A stretch of DNA of 64,000 nt from Oligoflexus sp. (GCF_035712445.1 NZ_DASTAT010000014.1:1-64000); one strand, 5' to 3'; shown: positions 17,805 through 26,560, numbered from the stretch's first letter. The notes: generated by a model from the sequence alone, not told the origin. Made by a program: numbers and translations.

Positions 17805-19783
17805 GATGGATCGCCCGATCCCCGGCTGCGCTGCTCGATGGTGCGCAGCACGGCTTCGATCGCCATGGGCTTGGCAAAGAATTGATCGGAACCCAAAGCC
17901 AGCGATCGTTCCTCGCTGTGTTCCATCCCTTCACCACTCACAGTGATGATCAGGCAGTCGGGATCCTGATCGCGGATGCTTTGAATAATGGAATAGCCAT
18001 CAAGGTCCGGCATTTTAAGATCGACCATGATCACGCTCGGCCGCTTTTCAAGATAGACGCGCAGTCCACTGCGGGCTTTGGTCACGCAAAAGGTCGGGAT
18101 GCCGGCGGATTCAAAGATTTCCTGCACAAAGCCCACGTATTCAAGGTCATCATCGATGATGAGGACAGGCCCTGCAGGCAGCTGCTGCTGGGTTTTCTCG
18201 TTCCTGGGTTCCTGCGTATTGTTCTTATGGGGAAAGGTCAGACTGAAGGTCGTGCCGCGACCCAGGGTGCTGTCGACGGTGAGCGCGCCGCCCATCATCT
18301 CGCAGAGGCGTTTGGTCACGGGCAGCCCCAGGCTCAAGCCATAGATGGCTTCCCAGGAATCCGTCTGGATGCTTTCAAAAGGCGAGAAGATGCGGGCCAT
18401 TTCGATCTGATCCATGCCGCGGCCCGTATCGCGGATATCTATGCTGAAGAAGCGCTTGCCGTCCTGAATAATGGAATAGAAGTGAAGGGTGATGCGCCCC
18501 TTGCTGGTATAGCGCACGGAATTTCTGAGAATGTTCATGCAAACCTGGAGCAGGCGACTTTCATCCGCATAGACCGTTCCGAAATCCTTTTGACAGTAGC
18601 AGTCGATTTTGATCTCGTGCGGCGCAGCAATCTTATCCGCCATGCGCTGGAGGATCTGCATAAAGCGCTGGGCATCGAAGGCAGTTTCATGCGGCTTGAA
18701 ACCCTGGCCATCCAGGGAGCAGACGTCCAGGAGGTCATCGACCAGAGTCATGAGATACCAGCCGGCGCGATTGACTTTATGCAGATCATCGCTCAGCAGC
18801 GTCTGCTGGTTGCTTTCCAGTTCATCCACCAAAAGCTCGCTATAGCCGATGATCGTGTTCAAAGGCGTCTTGAATTCATGAGAAAGTTTGGACATCAGCT
18901 GGGACTTGGCCTGCGCCACACCCTGCGCGAAGGCTTCGGCATGATTCGGTCCGAGATTCCCATGCGCCGCGTTCGCGTTTGCCAGCGAACTCACCGTCCG
19001 GGTCATCTGCTTTTTGATGGCGCTGGCCAGAAACGGCAGGGGCACGAGAAAGGCCAGGGCATCGTTGATATTCTGAGTCAAGAGCAGTGGAACCTGAAGG
19101 GATTCCGGGCGCGACATAAAAAAGAGCAGCTGATTGATCAGCTGCAGGGCTGCCATCCACGCCAGGGTCAGCATCAAAGGCCGCTGCTTTTCCCAGCCGA
19201 TCTTGGTGAGAAAAGCAATGTTGAACACCGCCGTCAGGCAGGTGATGCCGACGATGGTATGCAGATGCTCGATGAAAACGCCCAGGCGCAGATCCAAAAA
19301 CTGAAGTCCGCAAAGCCCACCGGCCAGAAGCAGCGGCATGATCCAGAAACGCCGGCCTTCGCCGAGGCGCGCAGGCAGATGGAATTTCATGGCCAGGAGC
19401 GTGACCAGACAGAGCGCGAAGCTGCGGGTGAAGGCATTGATCTGTTCACTATGAAGGAAGGCGGCCGCATCATGACCGTCCCGCAGGGACAAAAGACTCA
19501 GGGCATCGAAGTAGCTCGCGAGCAGAAGACAGGGAATCAAGCCATAAAGCGCGGAACGTTCGGAAGGCAGCTTCGCGCCGAGCATAATGAGGGTCAGAAG
19601 AGGCAACGTCAGCACAGGGCTCAGTGCCAGGGCCAGGGGCAGCATGGTGGATGTGGGGCCCGTAGTTCCCGAAGCAAAAGCCAGATAGAGGCAGGTGGGA
19701 AGCAGCGACGCCATCATCAAGCTGCCCATGAGGAGCAGCGTACGTCGCGGAATAGGCGAATCCACGTTTTCAACAGCCGGCAT
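17801..19783 (-). CDS. Hybrid sensor histidine kinase with C-terminal receiver
   Basis: 660 residues. Seven or eight hydrophobic segments fill about residues 12-260. A kinase core follows: phosphoacceptor in SKLSHEFKTPLNTIIGYSELL, N box (ILRNSVRYT), G1 (DTGRGM) and G2 (GLSLGLPVTKRL). The C-terminal receiver (about 540-655) has acidic residues IDDD, phosphorylatable Asp in VDLKMPDLDG, Thr/Ser in TVSGEG and Lys in FAKPM. No output domain is present, so phosphate probably passes to another protein. It is convergent with the kinase/pseudokinase pair, making a three-kinase cluster. No ideal RBS is seen (GGGATACC before the ATG). Confidence 0.93.
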   Translation of the reverse strand: MPAVENVDSPIPRRTLLLMGSLMMASLLPTCLYLAFASGTTGPTSTMLPLALALSPVLTLPLLTLIMLGAKLPSERSALYGLIPCLLLASYFDALSLLSLRDGHDAAAFLHSEQINAFTRSFALCLVTLLAMKFHLPARLGEGRRFWIMPLLLAGGLCGLQFLDLRLGVFIEHLHTIVGITCLTAVFNIAFLTKIGWEKQRPLMLTLAWMAALQLINQLLFFMSRPESLQVPLLLTQNINDALAFLVPLPFLASAIKKQMTRTVSSLANANAAHGNLGPNHAEAFAQGVAQAKSQLMSKLSHEFKTPLNTIIGYSELLVDELESNQQTLLSDDLHKVNRAGWYLMTLVDDLLDVCSLDGQGFKPHETAFDAQRFMQILQRMADKIAAPHEIKIDCYCQKDFGTVYADESRLLQVCMNILRNSVRYTSKGRITLHFYSIIQDGKRFFSIDIRDTGRGMDQIEMARIFSPFESIQTDSWEAIYGLSLGLPVTKRLCEMMGGALTVDSTLGRGTTFSLTFPHKNNTQEPRNEKTQQQLPAGPVLIIDDDLEYVGFVQEIFESAGIPTFCVTKARSGLRVYLEKRPSVIMVDLKMPDLDGYSIIQSIRDQDPDCLIITVSGEGMEHSEERSLALGSDQFFAKPMAIEAVLRTIEQRSRGSGDPS

Positions 19784-19875
19784 TGTGGTATCCCGTATGT
19801 CTCCAAAGCGAAAGCCACAACGGCCTTCCTTTGATGCTATCGGTACCTCTTGGGTGATTTTAAGTGAAAAACAAA

Positions 19876-19899
19876 AAAGCCCGGTCCAGGCCGGGCTTT
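19876..19899 (-). terminator. Terminator of the ndk-tex-mtnP-thioesterase-hpd operon
   Basis: AAAGCCCGG / CCGGGCTTT, 9-bp stem with a 6-base loop. On the minus strand it is followed by a T-run (complement of 19873-19878). It lies 42 bp beyond the hpd stop. The plus strand also has TTTCTTT, so it may work both ways. Confidence 0.88.
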
Positions 19900-19940
19900 C
19901 TTTCTATCAGATAAGTTTTGCTCTTACCATCAAAGCAGGA

Positions 19941-20966
19941 TCACAGCACGCCGCGACGCTTTTGATCGCGTTCGATAGCGCGGAAGAGGGCTCCGAAGTT
20001 GCCTTCACCGAAACCGAGATTATTGTGCCTTTGAATGAATTCAAAGAAGATGGGGCCGATGACGTTCTCGGTGAAGATCTGGACGAGGTAGCCGCTCTCA
20101 TCACCATCGACGAGCAGGTTATACTCCTGGATCTTCTTTTTATCCTCTTTCAGCTGTGGCACGCGCTTGAAGGCCATATCATAATAATCGGCATCGATGT
20201 CGAGGGTTTTCAAGCCTTCCACTTTCATCTTGTCCATCACATTGATAATGTTGGACGTCAGAAGCGCGATGTGCTGAATGCCTTCGCCTTTATATTCGTT
20301 CAGATACTCATTGATCTGCGATTTGGCTTCCGTCCCTTCGTTGATGGGAATGCAGAAGGAGCCGCAGGGGGAACGCAGGGCATAGGATTTGAGTCCGGTC
20401 TGCTCGCCGCGGATATCGAAGTAGCGAACCTCTTCGAAGCCGAAGACTTCCTTATAGAAAGTCGCCAAAGGTTGCAGCTGACCTTTATACACGTTGTTCG
20501 TCAGGTGATCGACCAGAGCGAAACCTTTCGAAGGCACGATTTCGGTCTTTTCAAGATCCACGAAACCAAGACGCTCCCAGCGATCCTTGGCCGTATGAAA
20601 ATCGACGAAGTAAATGAGGCTGTTGCCCACGCCCTGAATCGCGGGCAGATCATAGTCGGATGTCTCCGCGCGCTTGGCTCCGCGGGATACAGCGGCCTCC
20701 AGAGCCTTCTTCGCATCCTGCACGCGCCAGCCGGTGGACGACGCGCAGGGACCATGCTCTTTGTTGAAGGTCACGGAGAAGGAGCCGGGCTCGGTATTCA
20801 CCAGGAAATGGATGTCGTTCTGCTTATAGTAATCAATCTTTTTGGTCTTGTGGCGTTTCAGCCGCGAAAAACCCAGCTTCGTGAACAGCTCATGCAGTTT
20901 TTCCGGTTGGGGGCTGCTGAACTCGATGAAATCGAAACCAGTGATGCCTGTTGGGTTGTTTACCAT
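19941..20966 (-). CDS. hpd: 4-hydroxyphenylpyruvate dioxygenase
   Basis: Non-haem iron enzyme converting 4-hydroxyphenylpyruvate to homogentisate in tyrosine breakdown. 341 residues, normal bacterial length. Two glyoxalase-fold halves are visible; the iron ligands are His in ALVDHLTNNV, His in GIQHIALLT and Glu in IFFEFIQRHN, and the C-terminal lid FGEGNFGALFRAIE is typical. GAGGAG precedes the ATG. The start overlaps the thioesterase gene by 7 bp, and it is the last gene of the leftward operon. Homogentisate dioxygenase is not in the window. Confidence 0.97.
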   Translation of the reverse strand: MVNNPTGITGFDFIEFSSPQPEKLHELFTKLGFSRLKRHKTKKIDYYKQNDIHFLVNTEPGSFSVTFNKEHGPCASSTGWRVQDAKKALEAAVSRGAKRAETSDYDLPAIQGVGNSLIYFVDFHTAKDRWERLGFVDLEKTEIVPSKGFALVDHLTNNVYKGQLQPLATFYKEVFGFEEVRYFDIRGEQTGLKSYALRSPCGSFCIPINEGTEAKSQINEYLNEYKGEGIQHIALLTSNIINVMDKMKVEGLKTLDIDADYYDMAFKRVPQLKEDKKKIQEYNLLVDGDESGYLVQIFTENVIGPIFFEFIQRHNNLGFGEGNFGALFRAIERDQKRRGVL

Positions 20967-21445
20967 GGGGGTGACTCCTCGTCAGTGGTTGGTTTTGATC
21001 CTTTTGCGTCAGGGCTCTGCCTTTGAAAACGTTCGATAATCACATCCGGCATGCGGATGGGGCGGTTCTGAGCATTGAGCGCCACGATCGTGATCTGTCC
21101 GCTTACGAGCAGACGCCGCGTCCCTTCACCATTGACCAGATAAGCGTTCTGCTCGAAAGGAATGGCCGGGGAGCGGGAGTATTGTCCTTCGGAAATGACC
21201 AGAACCTGATCGCCGTGCTGCGCGGGGGCCTTGTATTCCAGCACCGCCTTGCTCACGACGAAATGAACGCCCTGGTCAAAGAGTTCTTTCAGAAAACGAA
21301 TCCCGATCACATGCTCGCGGGCGCGTTCGAAGTATTTAAGGTAGTTGGAGTGATAGACGAATCCGGAGAGGTCCGTGTCTTCATAATAAACCGGGAATTC
21401 AATTTCACCCCGGATCACGCCGGAATCAGCTGAGATATGTGCCAT
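20960..21445 (-). CDS. Hotdog-fold acyl-CoA thioesterase (YbgC/4HBT type)
   Basis: 161 residues. The 4HBT signature EDTDLSGFVYHSNYLKYFERA contains the catalytic Asp of YbgC/FadM-like enzymes, which hydrolyse short or aromatic acyl-CoA thioesters. A charged tail of about 25 residues (ending DEESPPW) overlaps the start of hpd by 7 bp. It overlaps the upstream mtnP end by 20 bp. Its place beside hpd suggests a role around aromatic acid catabolism, but YbgC-like proteins can also act with the Tol-Pal envelope system; no tol genes are present here. Confidence 0.88.
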   Translation of the reverse strand: MAHISADSGVIRGEIEFPVYYEDTDLSGFVYHSNYLKYFERAREHVIGIRFLKELFDQGVHFVVSKAVLEYKAPAQHGDQVLVISEGQYSRSPAIPFEQNAYLVNGEGTRRLLVSGQITIVALNAQNRPIRMPDVIIERFQRQSPDAKGSKPTTDEESPPW

Positions 21446-22301
21446 AAAGCAGCGCCAGATCCTTTTTCTTTTGCTCCGGAACCATTTCCGGTGCTGTCAT
21501 GATCGCGTGTTTCGCCGCTTCGAAGATACGGCTTTCATGCTGAGCGGGAAGCCCGGCCAGGACTTCCTTGATCACGCGATTGGCCTTCTCGGTGTTGGCC
21601 TTGAGGACCGCGATCACCGTTCCGACGGTAACATCGGCCTCATGCTCATGCCAGCAATCATAATCGGTGGCAAGAGCCAGCATACCGTAAGCCATCTCCG
21701 CTTCCCGAGCAAGCTTGGCTTCAGGCAAAGCGGTCATGCCGATCACAGCGGGCTGAAGTGTAGCGCGATAATGATGGGATTCGGCCCGCGTGGAAAACTG
21801 CGGACCTTCGATGCAGACATAGGTGCCGCCGCTATGAACTTCGGGGGTCACCTTGCGGGCGGCCGCTTCGATCCAGCCTCGAAAATCCGGGCAGAAAGGA
21901 TCGGCGAATTCCACATGACCGACGATGCCGCCCCCGAAGAAGGTGGAAGGCCTGAGGCCTTTGGTGCGATCGTAAAGCTGATCAGGGAGAACAAGGTCAC
22001 CTGGTTTGATATGATCCTGCATGATGCCGACCGCGCTGACGGCCAGCACATGCGTGACGCCCAGGGATTTGAGCGCATAGATATTCGCGCGGTAATTGAC
22101 CTCGGACGGAAGCCAGCGGTGGCCCCGTCCGTGCCTTGGCAGAAAGTAAACGGTTCGACCGTTGATTTTGCCTTCAATAATGGCATCCGACGGTTCGCCA
22201 AAGGGCGTTGGGATGGTGTGTTCCTTGACCTTCTCGACACCGGCCATCTGATAGACGCCGGATCCACCGATCACTCCCAACTGCACTTTGACTTGCGCCA
22301 T
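21426..22301 (-). CDS. mtnP: S-methyl-5'-thioadenosine phosphorylase
   Basis: Cleaves methylthioadenosine to adenine and methylthioribose-1-phosphate in methionine salvage. 291 residues, normal length. Family motifs: GVIGGSGVY (phosphate site), LPRHGRGH, CIEGPQFSTRAES, VIGMTALPEAKLAREAEM and LATDYDCWH. It starts 5 bp after the tex stop and overlaps the thioesterase gene, so it is an internal cistron of the ndk operon. Confidence 0.96.
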   Translation of the reverse strand: MAQVKVQLGVIGGSGVYQMAGVEKVKEHTIPTPFGEPSDAIIEGKINGRTVYFLPRHGRGHRWLPSEVNYRANIYALKSLGVTHVLAVSAVGIMQDHIKPGDLVLPDQLYDRTKGLRPSTFFGGGIVGHVEFADPFCPDFRGWIEAAARKVTPEVHSGGTYVCIEGPQFSTRAESHHYRATLQPAVIGMTALPEAKLAREAEMAYGMLALATDYDCWHEHEADVTVGTVIAVLKANTEKANRVIKEVLAGLPAQHESRIFEAAKHAIMTAPEMVPEQKKKDLALLYGTYLS

Positions 22302-22306
22302 GCTGC

Positions 22307-24790
22307 TTATTTCCTTTGGTTGAACTTGGCGAGCAGATCATCCATCGTGTAGTTCGGCTGCGGCGCCTTGCCTTTGGCGCTGATGCCACCCACCGAACGT
22401 GCGGCAGGTTCCGAACCCCGAGGTTTCATCGGGCTGCCTTTGCCGCCCTGCTGCGGACGCTGCGCCTGCTGCTGACCAGCAGCCACGGCTTCGGGACGCG
22501 CGGCAGCGCCTTGAGCTTTGGGAGCTGCATTCAGACGACGGCTCAGACCGATCCGGCGACGCTGCAGATCGACTTCGATCACGCGCACATCGACGACATC
22601 ACCGACCGAAACCACCTTCGAAGGATCATCGACGAACTGATCGGCGAGTTCACTGATGTGAATCAGACCGTCCTGGTGCACGCCGATATCCACAAACGCA
22701 CCGAAGTTGGTGACGTTGGTCACGGTGCCAGGCAGGGTCATGCCGACTTTCAGATCCTCGATCTCGGAAACGTCATCCGAATACATAAGGCGCGCACCGT
22801 CTTCACGCGGGTCACGGCCTGGCTTCAGAAGTTCTTTCGCGATATCCTTGAGGGTCGGCATCCCGTAACGTTCGGTCACATATTTTTCGAGCGGAATCGT
22901 TTCCACAAGGGTGCGATTGCCGACGATCTCGGTGATGCCTTTGCCCTGGTCATTGGCGATTTTTTCGACGATCTCATAGGCTTCCGGGTGAACCGCGGAG
23001 TTATCCAGCGGGTTCGTTGATTCAGGCACGCGTAAGAAACCGGCAGCCTGTTGGAAGACCTTGGGGCCGAGCCCTGATACATTCATAAGGTCTTTACGCG
23101 ATGCAAAACGGCCATCCTTATCGCGCTTGGCGACGATATTCTTGGCCACGGTGCCGCCGATGCCGGACACGTAACTCAGAAGCTTATAGCTGGCCGTGTT
23201 CAGGTTCACACCCACGCGGTTCACGCAGCTCTCCACCACTTCTTCCAGACTCGTCTTGAGTTTGGTGACGTTCACATCGTGCTGATACTGGCCCACACCG
23301 ATCGAGCGGGGATCGATTTTCACGAGTTCGGCCAAGGGATCCTGGAGGCGGCGCGCGATACTCACGGCGCTGCGGATCGTCGGATCGAGGTCCGGGAATT
23401 CTTCACGGGCGATATCCATGGTCGAATACACCGAAGCGCCGGCTTCGTTCACGACAAGGCGCTTCACATCCTTCAGATCGTTTTCTTTCAAAACGGCTGC
23501 GATGAGGCGCATGATTTCCCGGCTGCCGGTACCGTTGCCGACGGCCACGTAGTGGACATTGTATTCTTTGACCAGGCGCAGGATCTCGTCCTTGGCGCGG
23601 GTCGTCTTATTGGTTTCCTTGTCACCAAGGTCGGTGAGCAGCGTGGTGTGGGTCAGGAGTTTGCCCGTCTCGTCCACCACAGCGAATTTGGAGCCGGTCC
23701 GAAGGCCTGGGTCAACACCGAGCACGCTTTTGCCAGGAATAGGCGGCAAAAGAAGCAGGTTTTCCAGGTTCTCCGAGAACACGCGAATCGCTTCGGTCTC
23801 GGCGGTCTGCTTCAGCTGCAGACGCAGTTCGGTTTCGATCGAAGGGCTCACGAGGCGGCGGTAGGCATCTTCCACGATCTGTTCCACCCAGGCTTTGACT
23901 TCGGGTGTCATGCGGCGATCGGCGATGACCTTGCTCTTCAGTTCCGCGGTGATCTTGGCGACATCGACGTCGATCGACACCTTCAGGACTTTTTCCGCTT
24001 CCCCACGACGAACCGCCATCACGCGGTGCGAAGCGGCCTTGCTGATCGGTTCCTGGTAATCGAAATAGTTTTGATACTTGGAAGGATCGGTCTTCTTGCT
24101 TTTCTTATCCTTGCTGGCCGCGGCGGTCTTCTCGACTCCGTCTTCGGCTTCCGCGCCTTCGATCTTCTTCGAAACGAGCACGCCCGATTCCTGGGAGATG
24201 TGCCGCACGAGTGCGCGAAGTTCGGCCGTTTCCGCAATTTGCTCGGCATAGATGTCAGCGGCTCCGGCGAGCGCGGCTTTTTCATCCGGGACTTTCAGGG
24301 CCGGATCAATACTGGCATCCGAGGCCGTGACGAAAGGCTTCGCGGCTTCCAGAAGATTGGTGAGCACCGCGGATTCCGCCAGGATTTTTTCCAGAAGGGG
24401 CTCAAGGCCTTTCTCGCGAGCCACCTGAGCGCGTGTGCGGCGCTTGGGTTTGAACGGCAGATAAAGGTCCTCAAGCTCCTGCTTGGTTTCGCACTTTTCA
24501 AATTTGGCTTTGAGCTCTGGGTATTTGTCCATCAGCTCGGGGCTTTTTTTGCAGTGCTCTTCCACCACCTTCAGGTACTTCTGCTTGTTGCTTTCCAGTT
24601 CCGTCAGGTAGTTGTAGCGTTCCCGAATGTCTCTTAAGGCAACTTCATCGAGACTGCCGGTCATTTCCTTGCGGTAACGGGCGACGAAGGGAATGGTACA
24701 TTCCTCATCGAACATGAGTTTGACGGAGTTATGAACTTGAAATTCCTTAAGCCCGAGTTCCGATGAAATTTTGCCAATAAGATTGACCAT
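22307..24790 (-). CDS. tex: Tex-family RNA-binding transcription accessory protein
   Basis: 827 residues. Order as in Tex: N-terminal helical region (IPFVARYRKEMTGSLDE), YqgF/RNase H-like core (VLGVDPGLRTGSKFAVVD), helix-hairpin-helix pairs (LLSYVSGIGGTVAKNIV, MNVSGLGPKVFQQAAG) and an S1 RNA-binding domain (about 640-715, GTVTNVTNFGAFVDIGVHQDG). The tail is rich in Gln, Gly and Ala. An insertion rich in Lys (about 215-240, SKDKKSKKTD) is unusual. The ATG at 24790 with GGAG nine bases upstream is preferred over GTG 24814. It follows ndk closely. Confidence 0.95.
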   Translation of the reverse strand: MVNLIGKISSELGLKEFQVHNSVKLMFDEECTIPFVARYRKEMTGSLDEVALRDIRERYNYLTELESNKQKYLKVVEEHCKKSPELMDKYPELKAKFEKCETKQELEDLYLPFKPKRRTRAQVAREKGLEPLLEKILAESAVLTNLLEAAKPFVTASDASIDPALKVPDEKAALAGAADIYAEQIAETAELRALVRHISQESGVLVSKKIEGAEAEDGVEKTAAASKDKKSKKTDPSKYQNYFDYQEPISKAASHRVMAVRRGEAEKVLKVSIDVDVAKITAELKSKVIADRRMTPEVKAWVEQIVEDAYRRLVSPSIETELRLQLKQTAETEAIRVFSENLENLLLLPPIPGKSVLGVDPGLRTGSKFAVVDETGKLLTHTTLLTDLGDKETNKTTRAKDEILRLVKEYNVHYVAVGNGTGSREIMRLIAAVLKENDLKDVKRLVVNEAGASVYSTMDIAREEFPDLDPTIRSAVSIARRLQDPLAELVKIDPRSIGVGQYQHDVNVTKLKTSLEEVVESCVNRVGVNLNTASYKLLSYVSGIGGTVAKNIVAKRDKDGRFASRKDLMNVSGLGPKVFQQAAGFLRVPESTNPLDNSAVHPEAYEIVEKIANDQGKGITEIVGNRTLVETIPLEKYVTERYGMPTLKDIAKELLKPGRDPREDGARLMYSDDVSEIEDLKVGMTLPGTVTNVTNFGAFVDIGVHQDGLIHISELADQFVDDPSKVVSVGDVVDVRVIEVDLQRRRIGLSRRLNAAPKAQGAAARPEAVAAGQQQAQRPQQGGKGSPMKPRGSEPAARSVGGISAKGKAPQPNYTMDDLLAKFNQRK

Positions 24791-24823
24791 AGGGATCCGC
24801 TCCAGAAGATTCACGAAATGGTT

Positions 24824-25237
24824 TCAGCAGATTTCGCTGGATGCAAAGAAGAATGCGACTTCGTTCTTCGCAGCTTCCGGCGAGTCCGAGCCGTGCACGG
24901 TATTTTCGCCGATGGATTTGGCGAAGTCTTTACGGATCGTGCCCGCTGCAGCTTGCGCTGGGTTGGTGGCGCCCATGATATCACGGTTGCGCACGATCAC
25001 GTTCTCACCTTGCAGGACCATGACGACGACAGGGCTGCGAGTCATGAATTCTACCAGCTCTCCGAAGAAGGGGCGAGCTTTGTGCACGGCATAAAAAGCT
25101 TCAGCCTGAGCGCGGCTCAGTTGAACCTTCTTGATGGCCGCGATCTTGATGCCCTGATCTTCGAATTTGCTGATAATCTTACCAACAAGGTTGCGTTCCA
25201 CGCCATCGGGTTTAATGATCGAAAGTGTAAGTTCCAA
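24824..25237 (-). CDS. ndk: Nucleoside diphosphate kinase
   Basis: Transfers gamma-phosphate between NTPs and NDPs through a phosphohistidine. 137 residues, normal length. [15 protein letters not shown] opens the protein; the catalytic His is in [24 protein letters not shown] is the substrate loop. First gene of the leftward operon, with a strong RBS (GAGGAG) and the promoter at 25304-25331. Tex begins about 30 bp after its stop. Confidence 0.97.
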   Translation of the reverse strand: MELTLSIIKPDGVERNLVGKIISKFEDQGIKIAAIKKVQLSRAQAEAFYAVHKARPFFGELVEFMTRSPVVVMVLQGENVIVRNRDIMGATNPAQAAAGTIRKDFAKSIGENTVHGSDSPEAAKNEVAFFFASSEIC

Positions 25238-25303
25238 GGTAAGCTCCTCTTGCCTGTGAAAGAGTTTTTCAATGTATCCTAAGATAGGAAAAAAACGCAG
25301 ATA

Positions 25304-25331
25304 ATCATACTGGAAGGTTGAAAATTGGCAA
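25304..25331 (-). promoter_or_regulatory. Predicted promoter of the ndk operon
   Basis: On the minus strand, TTGCCA (25331-25326) and TATGAT (25309-25304) are 16 bp apart. The start would be near 25297, about 60 bases before the ndk ATG. Confidence 0.6.
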
Positions 25332-25338
25332 GGGTGAC

Positions 25339-25360
25339 GAGCGTTTTAACGCTCTTTTTT
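25339..25360 (+). terminator. Terminator-like hairpin with no upstream gene on its strand
   Basis: GAGCGT (25339-25344), loop TTTA, ACGCTC (25349-25354), then T6 on the plus strand. Only leftward genes lie here, so it would end an unannotated rightward transcript beginning after about 25240, or it may have another role. Confidence 0.5.
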
Positions 25361-25470
25361 AAGCATAGTTGGCAGGGGGCTGGTTAAAATTGGCTGGTTT
25401 TATAGGTTTTGTGGGCTAATTGGCACCCGGAATGGGGTTCCGGGTCCCGCTCGGAGCTGACTGTCGCCGA

Positions 25471-25695
25471 TTAGTAGCACATCAGCTGGCCTTCAATTTT
25501 CACGACGCGCGAACCCCCTGTCTTATAGCATTTCAGGATGGCTCTTTTATAAGCCCGTTCTTCCGTCGGGTTGATCGGCTCCGAACCACCTTCATTGCCG
25601 GAAACGCCGTCTGATCCACCGCCGCCGCCACCGCTCTGGCAAGCGCCCAGGGCCAGACAAAGAAATATCATAGGACCAAAAACCAAGGTGCGCAT
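25471..25695 (-). CDS. Small glycine-rich lipoprotein
   Basis: 74 residues. A lipoprotein signal ends in LCLALGAC; the mature part starts QSGGGGGGSDG, a flexible linker, followed by about 40 residues with two Cys (KCYKTGG and LMCY at the end), which may form a disulfide. No family was recognised. A strong RBS (AAGGAGG) lies four bases before the ATG, supporting a real gene. The product is probably anchored in the inner or outer membrane. Confidence 0.75.
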   Translation of the reverse strand: MRTLVFGPMIFLCLALGACQSGGGGGGSDGVSGNEGGSEPINPTEERAYKRAILKCYKTGGSRVVKIEGQLMCY

Positions 25696-25781
25696 GGTGC
25701 CTCCTTAGGACTCTATTCCTCTTCTATTGTAACAGGGTCCGAGGTGCGCACAGTGGGCAGAAACTGCCGGGATGCAAGGGC

Positions 25782-26291
25782 TTAGATGGATTTGGTGGAG
25801 GCCGTGTAGTGCAGCGAAGTCGAAGGGCTGTTCTGCATGACGAGCTGCTCGCGATCGACTTTGATCAACGCTTCAAAGTAAGGCGTAACATCCGCGCTCT
25901 TTTTATCCTGCAGATTGCGAACGATCAAAAGCAGCTGACCTTCTTCCTCTTCGGCCACTGCAAAGTGTCCCGCTTGAACGCTTTCCTTCTCACTCGGTTG
26001 CAGGCAGGCGGCATCCGCAAAATAATGCCTGGCGAAGGTCGTAGTAGCATCGGCGGCGAAGCTCAGCTTTTCTTTATAGAAACCATCCTTCCCGCTGATG
26101 CAGGTCGAAGTGAATTCACGATGAAGCAGCGGCGCTGCGAGCTGACTCACGCTGTCTTTTTGCGTGGAAGTTTTTACAATTTTTTGCGAGGCAGACACCG
26201 AAGGAGCCGACGAAGCCTTGGGGAAGAAAAAGGCCGCAGCTCCCAAAAGGGACGCGGCCGTGAAGAGGGTGATATGGACTCGTGCTTTCAT
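25782..26291 (-). CDS. Exported or membrane-anchored protein of unknown function
   Basis: 169 residues. The N-terminus (ITLFTAASLLGAAAFFFPKASSA) is a signal peptide or a single anchor. The remainder is predicted beta-rich with two Cys (STCISG, AACLQP). No family was recognised. Separated by 86 bp from the small lipoprotein gene downstream, so possibly one transcript. AGGGCTCC upstream gives only a weak RBS. Confidence 0.6.
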   Translation of the reverse strand: MKARVHITLFTAASLLGAAAFFFPKASSAPSVSASQKIVKTSTQKDSVSQLAAPLLHREFTSTCISGKDGFYKEKLSFAADATTTFARHYFADAACLQPSEKESVQAGHFAVAEEEEGQLLLIVRNLQDKKSADVTPYFEALIKVDREQLVMQNSPSTSLHYTASTKSI

Positions 26292-26400
26292 GTAGGGCTC
26301 CGACTATCATCAAACAAAGGGTAACGCGGGCGGTATGAGGACGGGATGAGTTGAGTGATATTGCACTTTTTTTTGTCAGGGAGGGCGAGGCATTCGCTAT

Positions 26401-26426
26401 TTTTATACACCTGCAAGGATATAAAA
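26401..26426. promoter_or_regulatory. HipB-type operator O1
   Basis: TTTTATA - 12 bases (CACCTGCAAGGA) - TATAAAA. Perfect 7-bp arms; the core is a near-palindrome around TGCA. First of three sites built the same way upstream of the hipBST-like genes. Confidence 0.65.
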
Positions 26427-26434
26427 TGAGGAAC

Positions 26435-26463
26435 TTTCATTTTTATACTCCCCTGCTTATATA
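26435..26463 (+). promoter_or_regulatory. Predicted promoter of the hipBST-like operon
   Basis: TTTCAT (26435-26440), 17 bp, TATATA (26458-26463). The spacer and -10 are covered by operator O2, so a repressor bound there would block RNA polymerase directly. Confidence 0.45.
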
Positions 26464-26466
26464 AAA
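26441..26466. promoter_or_regulatory. HipB-type operator O2
   Basis: TTTTATA - 12 bases (CTCCCCTGCTTA) - TATAAAA, with the same arms and spacing as O1 and exactly 40 bp downstream of it. Confidence 0.65.
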
Positions 26467-26472
26467 TATCTA

Positions 26473-26498
26473 TTTTGTACCCTTACAAGGTCATAAAA
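26473..26498. promoter_or_regulatory. HipB-type operator O3
   Basis: TTTTGTA - 12 bases (CCCTTACAAGGT) - CATAAAA. One compensated arm change (G and C) relative to O1/O2, which keeps the arms complementary. It begins 32 bp after O2 and ends 62 bp before the hipB start. Confidence 0.6.
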
Positions 26499-26560
26499 GA
26501 GGTGTTACCATCATTATAGCTCCTCGTCGGGGGCTAAAAATGATGCTGCACGAGGCCAAA

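Noticed and set aside
17882..19834. 650-residue open frame antisense to the hybrid kinase
   Set aside because: Mirror frame of a real kinase; no RBS, no motif, composition typical of reverse-strand reading at this GC content.
25425..25445. ACCCGGAA / TTCCGGGT hairpin downstream of the small lipoprotein gene
   Set aside because: No T-run on either strand, so not called a terminator, though it may help one.
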